37,582 bases of DNA from Bacteroidia bacterium (GTDB lineage Bacteria > Bacteroidota > Bacteroidia > DATLTG01). The stretch is from positions 1-37,582 of the forward strand of contig JBDTAC010000065.1 of NCBI GenBank assembly GCA_039924845.1, read 5' to 3'. The notes below the pieces were generated by a model. It saw nothing but the letters and a program-made list of their open reading frames with translations. It had not been told where the DNA came from and did not search any database. Position numbers and translations under genes: made by a program. Each line of letters starts with the position of its first letter. Position 1 is the stretch's first letter. This document shows positions 34,150 through 37,582 of this stretch, piece by piece.

Positions 34150-36714
34150 TTAAAAACCAACCACCAAACGTAAATTTACTTCACGCGTGGTAAGGTAATT
34201 CGGAACGGCATATTGCCTGCCATTTACATCGGTTATCCAAGTATAAGAAATGGTATTGTTGATGTCTAAAATATTGAATACTTCCAAGCCAAGCCAAATG
34301 GATTTTAAATGATTAAAAGCATTGTGAGGAGAAAGTTTCCGCCCTTCTTTTAAAATTTGATACGAAAAGCCGATGTCCACTCTTCGGTAAGGCGGCATTC
34401 TTAAGGTGTCTTTATAACGCATTTGATCTGGCGGACCAAAAGGCAATGCGCTTCCGAAAATCAAACCCAAGTGCATTTTAAAATCAGGGAATTTTGGTAA
34501 ATAATCTTGAAAAAAGATACTGAACGTTACCAATTGGTCGGTTGGGCGCGGGATATAACCAGGATTGTGTTTCACACTATCAGTAGCAATATTGTTATAG
34601 GTATATCCCGGAATGATTTGTTGTCCTGCACTGTTGTAAAAGGTATAATAACTGTAATCTGGACTTTCTTCGCGCGCTTGCATAATGGATAAACTTGCCC
34701 AAGATTGAAGTGTTCGCACAAACTCTCCACTCACTTTCATATCAATACCAGTTACATAACCTTTTGCATCGTTATTGGCAAAATAATGAACGTGTACATC
34801 GTCAATTTCGTAAGGGTCAATGTCATTCAAGGCTTTGTAAAAAGCTTCTGCCGTAAATTTAAAGGGGCGATCCCAAGCCTTAAAATTCAAATCGCTGCCC
34901 AGCACATAATGAATGGACTGTTGCGCTTTTACGTTGGTGTTCAGGTTGCCGCTGTAATCGAGCATCTCTCTTAAAAAAGGCGGTTGATAGTAAAAGCCAG
35001 AAGAAGCGCGAAACAAAATATCTGTTTTCCAATGTGGTTTGAAGGCAAACGTGGCACGTGGACTAACTACATTTTGATGATTGAGGTCTAAATAATTACT
35101 ACGGATGCCAGCTGTTAAAGTGATGTGCGAGGTATCCTTCAATTGTTTTGTCCACACATTTTCAACATATCCTTCTACTTGATTGGCAAGGATGGTATTG
35201 TTTGCTTTCACTACGTTTTGCAAGGTAATTTCGTTGGCAGGTGTTTGTGGCAGTGAATAGCCTGCGGAATCAATCATGTTCCATTCGCTAAGCTGATCGG
35301 TGATGTTTTCGAGTTTATAGGTTAGCCCCCATAAAAATTGATTTTTCCCATAATTAATGGTTCCTTTATTGGCAAGACTAAAAACAGTAGCATTCAAATA
35401 ATCACGTGCATGATTCAAAAAAGAACCTACTCCTAAATTGTACGCTACTTGTCCGAAGGTGGGTTTACTTAAATCTGTTTCCAATTGATTGATGTAATAT
35501 TGCCCAAGAATATCATACGTTTCATCTTCAATATCTTTGTAGGCAGAAGCAATAAATTTGATATTCGTTTTTTCATTTGGATGGTAAATGAGCGAAAAAG
35601 CTCCCGTCCCTGCTTCAAACTGATCCACTTCTTGTCCACCAAAATACACTTGTAAATCAAGCGCTTGGTTAATGGTACCAAAAGAGGTTTGACGCGATTG
35701 AGGAACGGTTAAATATTTATTTCTCGAGAGGTTTCCTAAAAAATCCAATTCCCATTTATCCGATAAATCATAGGTCAGATAGGTTTGCACATCGGTAAAC
35801 GAAGGTTTATAATCGCCTTTGGTATCTAAACTATTCAATAAATATTGCGTTGTTTTTTGTCGAACACCTACAATCCAAGTAAAACGATAATTATCGGAAG
35901 AGCCTTCTAAATGGAGTGATCCTCCTAATAAACTACCTGAAGCCGTACCAGCAAACTTTCTGGGTCGGCGGTATTTTACGTCTAATACAGAGGACATTTT
36001 ATCTCCGTATTTAGCTTCAAAGCCTCCGGCAGAAAACAAAACGGATGAAACCATGTCTGGATTTATAAAACTTAATCCTTCCTGTTCTCCTGATCTAACA
36101 AGGAAGGGACGATACACTTCTATATCGTTTACATACACTAAATTCTCGTCATAATTTCCTCCTCGCACAGAATATTGGGAACTTAACTCATTGTTGGTAT
36201 GCACACCGGGTTGGGTCATCAGCAGTGCATTGAAATCCTCGGAAGGGCTGGGCATCGCGCTTATCAATTTCGAATCTAAGCGGGTCATTTCAGTGGAACG
36301 GTCTCGTTCGTCGGTTACTTCTAATATTTTCAAATTGCTTTTCGCAGAAGGAAAAAGCTGTTGGTTGATTTTTATCATTCGCCCTTTTTGCAAATCAATC
36401 GTTGTTGTTTTTTCTTCCTCGTAACCCAATCCAGAAAAAACCAATTGAAGCGCTTTGTTTGCCGGAATTTTGAGGAGGTAATGTCCTTGTGCATCAGAAT
36501 AAGCAGGTGTAATTGCCAATCCAAAAACAGAAACAGTAACACCTTCAATCGGCGTACTATCTTGCGCCAATACAAAACCAGATACACTTGCACTGTCCTG
36601 TGCATAAAGTATTTTTGAAGGAAGGAAAAAGAAGAGTAATAGGCACGTCAAAAAACTAATTTTTCGATTGAAAAAATATTTCTTGGAAGTGTTTTTCAGG
36701 GACTTATTTCTCAC
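34150..36714 (-). CDS. TonB-dependent outer membrane receptor
   Basis: Energised by TonB-ExbB-ExbD, it would import an unidentified ligand. The 854-residue protein has a signal peptide (basic start, then LTCLLLFFFLP, ending LYA before Gln), a carboxypeptidase-like regulatory domain (about 40-115; VSGFVLAQDSTPIEGVTVSV), a plug domain (about 140-245, with QPGVHTNNELSSQYSVRGGNYDENLVYVNDIEVYRP), and a 22-strand-type barrel ending LVVGF, with aromatic terminal Phe. It follows the CarboxypepD_reg gene by 16 bases in the same operon. No SusD partner is present, so it is not a classical SusC pair. Confidence 0.92.
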   Translation of the reverse strand: MRNKSLKNTSKKYFFNRKISFLTCLLLFFFLPSKILYAQDSASVSGFVLAQDSTPIEGVTVSVFGLAITPAYSDAQGHYLLKIPANKALQLVFSGLGYEEEKTTTIDLQKGRMIKINQQLFPSAKSNLKILEVTDERDRSTEMTRLDSKLISAMPSPSEDFNALLMTQPGVHTNNELSSQYSVRGGNYDENLVYVNDIEVYRPFLVRSGEQEGLSFINPDMVSSVLFSAGGFEAKYGDKMSSVLDVKYRRPRKFAGTASGSLLGGSLHLEGSSDNYRFTWIVGVRQKTTQYLLNSLDTKGDYKPSFTDVQTYLTYDLSDKWELDFLGNLSRNKYLTVPQSRQTSFGTINQALDLQVYFGGQEVDQFEAGTGAFSLIYHPNEKTNIKFIASAYKDIEDETYDILGQYYINQLETDLSKPTFGQVAYNLGVGSFLNHARDYLNATVFSLANKGTINYGKNQFLWGLTYKLENITDQLSEWNMIDSAGYSLPQTPANEITLQNVVKANNTILANQVEGYVENVWTKQLKDTSHITLTAGIRSNYLDLNHQNVVSPRATFAFKPHWKTDILFRASSGFYYQPPFLREMLDYSGNLNTNVKAQQSIHYVLGSDLNFKAWDRPFKFTAEAFYKALNDIDPYEIDDVHVHYFANNDAKGYVTGIDMKVSGEFVRTLQSWASLSIMQAREESPDYSYYTFYNSAGQQIIPGYTYNNIATDSVKHNPGYIPRPTDQLVTFSIFFQDYLPKFPDFKMHLGLIFGSALPFGPPDQMRYKDTLRMPPYRRVDIGFSYQILKEGRKLSPHNAFNHLKSIWLGLEVFNILDINNTISYTWITDVNGRQYAVPNYLTTREVNLRLVVGF

Positions 36715-36730
36715 TTATTTGATCGGATAA

Positions 36731-37387
36731 TTATTGTACTTTCAGTTGCCCGCTTTTCCATGCTTCAATAAACTTTGCCCAAGCAAGGGGGTTTAACAAA
36801 CTAATAACAGGGTATTGTCCGGTACTGTATAATTTACTGTCTTGGTTCTCCATGTAATTGGCATAATTGGCACCTGCATCCATTTTCGATCCATAGCGCA
36901 ATTCTTTCTTCTGCGCCAGCGCCATGTTCTTTTTAGCACGTTCTAAATCATCGTTGGGAGTATTCAAATTTAAGAAAGCAGCTTCAAATTGTTCTTTGGT
37001 TGGCCAAGGATAAATGAGTGTTTCTTTCAAATTAAAAGTATCTTTCTTCAACACTTGTATTAAGGAATATTTGTCTGTTAAAAGCGTGTCTGAAATGATG
37101 TAATTAATTTTCCGGTAACCCAAAGCGTTAAATTCAATCGTATCATTTGTTTCCGCCACAAATGAAAAATAGCCAAAATAATCACTGATAGTACCTCGAT
37201 TAGAATGTTTTATCATAATACTGACGAAGGGAATCGGCTTTAAACTGTCGTGATCTACAGCAACACCTGAAAATTGTATCAGAATGTTTTTTTGATTGTC
37301 TTTCTTTTTCGAGTTATTCTGCGCTGAAGCAGAAGGGATGCTTCCTAACAAAAAGAGGAAGGCAAAGAAGGAAATGAGTTTTTGCAT
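36731..37387 (-). CDS. exported protein with carboxypeptidase-like regulatory domain
   Basis: The 218-residue protein has a signal peptide ending ASA before Gln (about residue 23) and a CarboxypepD_reg-like beta domain (about 37-115; FSGVAVDHDSLKPIPFVSIMI, RGTISDYFGYFSFV). Its tail of about 100 residues is helical and charged (AKKNMALAQKKELRYGSK) and ends in WAKFIEAWKSGQLKVQ. It is the first gene of the TonB receptor operon, with the -7 element TACATTTG at 37421-37414. A periplasmic partner of the receptor is likely but not proven. Confidence 0.85.
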   Translation of the reverse strand: MQKLISFFAFLFLLGSIPSASAQNNSKKKDNQKNILIQFSGVAVDHDSLKPIPFVSIMIKHSNRGTISDYFGYFSFVAETNDTIEFNALGYRKINYIISDTLLTDKYSLIQVLKKDTFNLKETLIYPWPTKEQFEAAFLNLNTPNDDLERAKKNMALAQKKELRYGSKMDAGANYANYMENQDSKLYSTGQYPVISLLNPLAWAKFIEAWKSGQLKVQ

Positions 37388-37413
37388 AAATAAGTAGGCT
37401 ATTGTTTTGTTGT

Positions 37414-37421
37414 CAAATGTA
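37414..37421 (-). promoter_or_regulatory. -7 promoter element of the TonB receptor operon
   Basis: TACATTTG on the minus strand, exact TAnnTTTG, 26 bases before the ATG. A -33 TTG is not seen. Confidence 0.55.
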
Positions 37422-37452
37422 CGAAAACGTACAGATTAGGATAAAAGTATCT

Positions 37453-37472
37453 TTGAAAAAATAATTTTTCAA
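37453..37472. repeat. dispersed AT palindrome copy
   Basis: TTGAAAAAATAATTTTTCAA, upstream of the TonB operon promoter and downstream of the gene that enters from the right edge. Confidence 0.75.
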
Positions 37473-37491
37473 TGTGCCTTTTCAAGGACAT

Positions 37492-37523
37492 AAAAAAACG
37501 CCTTGTATTTTGTACAAGGCGTT
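37492..37523 (-). terminator. Rho-independent terminator, minus strand
   Basis: AACGCCTTGTA and TACAAGGCGTT form a perfect 11-bp stem with a 5-base loop; read on the minus strand it is followed by a T run. It lies 22 bases after the stop codon of the partial gene at the right edge. Confidence 0.85.
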
Positions 37524-37545
37524 GTAGGTTTTAAAAGTGATTGTG

Positions 37546-37582
37546 TTACTTGCTTGTTTTATTTAACCAAGGATACATGACC
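37546..37582 (-). CDS. 3' end of a minus-strand gene, unidentified
   Basis: Reading from the right edge the last codons give VMYPWLNKTSK and TAA at 37548-37546. The terminator just downstream supports a real gene end. Too little is present to name a family. Confidence 0.5.
   Translation of the reverse strand, partial: VMYPWLNKTSK

Noticed and set aside
34150-36714. SusC of a polysaccharide utilisation locus
   Set aside because: No SusD-like gene, glycoside hydrolase or sigma/anti-sigma pair lies nearby.
1-37582. Mobile island, prophage or defence system
   Set aside because: All identifiable genes are core or ordinary envelope genes; no integrase, transposase, nuclease-helicase set, tRNA end or long direct repeat was seen.

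Overview
The window is AT-rich bacterial chromosome from a member of the Bacteroidota. The evidence is a PorQ-type IX secretion gene, a protein with a C-terminal T9SS sorting domain, a TonB-dependent receptor with an N-terminal carboxypeptidase-like domain, weak or absent Shine-Dalgarno sites, and the Bacteroidota -7 promoter element TAnnTTTG ahead of many genes. Gene order is that of an ordinary core chromosome. I see no integrase, transposase, phage gene, rRNA, tRNA or CRISPR array. The genus cannot be named from the sequence alone.

Layout. 1-290: the 3' end of a broken gene made of 42-bp (14-residue) repeats. 471-1707: a secreted NHP-repeat protein with a strong terminator, then radC. 1707-1826: a cluster of TTACGAAT repeats. 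1829-5740: a surface-polysaccharide operon (wecB-like epimerase, polysaccharide deacetylase-like protein, FemAB/GNAT-like protein, small membrane protein). 5901-7893: rplS with promoter and terminator, then prfC. 7933-11697: alaS and an M23 endopeptidase, transcribed divergently from a compact double promoter. 11818-17728: transglutaminase-like protein, yidC, porQ, trxB and a MORN-type lipoprotein-like secreted protein. 17762-23674: tamB and tsaD head to head with crossing promoters, then a small RRM protein. 23723-26643 (minus): a VWA-like membrane protein and fabG. 26740-27441: a beta-barrel protein with a hairpin terminator. 27591-30193 (minus): recR and a glycosyltransferase fusion. 30268-30882: wbqC-like. 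30986-33424 (minus): a large T9SS cargo protein. 33425-34005: repeats. 34006-37387 (minus): an operon of a CarboxypepD_reg protein, a TonB receptor and an unlisted 38-residue membrane protein. 37492-37582: a terminator and the last codons of a further minus-strand gene.

Functions fall into envelope building and surface export (tamB, yidC, porQ, TonB receptor, M23 peptidase, polysaccharide genes, T9SS cargo) and information processing (rplS, prfC, alaS, tsaD, radC, recR).

The most unusual signal is a family of about 30 dispersed, near-palindromic elements with core AAAAAATAATTTTT (or AAAAAATATTTTTT), usually bounded by TTC/GAA or CTTC/GAAG. They lie in most intergenic gaps, abut start codons (alaS, radC, yidC), supply stop codons (yidC, porQ, deacetylase), sit in the loop of a terminator, and also occur in frame inside at least six coding regions. 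Other points worth checking are the missing normal start codon of tamB, the crossed tamB/tsaD promoters with a 9-bp hairpin, a perfect 11-bp hairpin that would hide the start codon of the T9SS cargo gene, and two separate protein-coding-type tandem repeats (42 bp and 21 bp).
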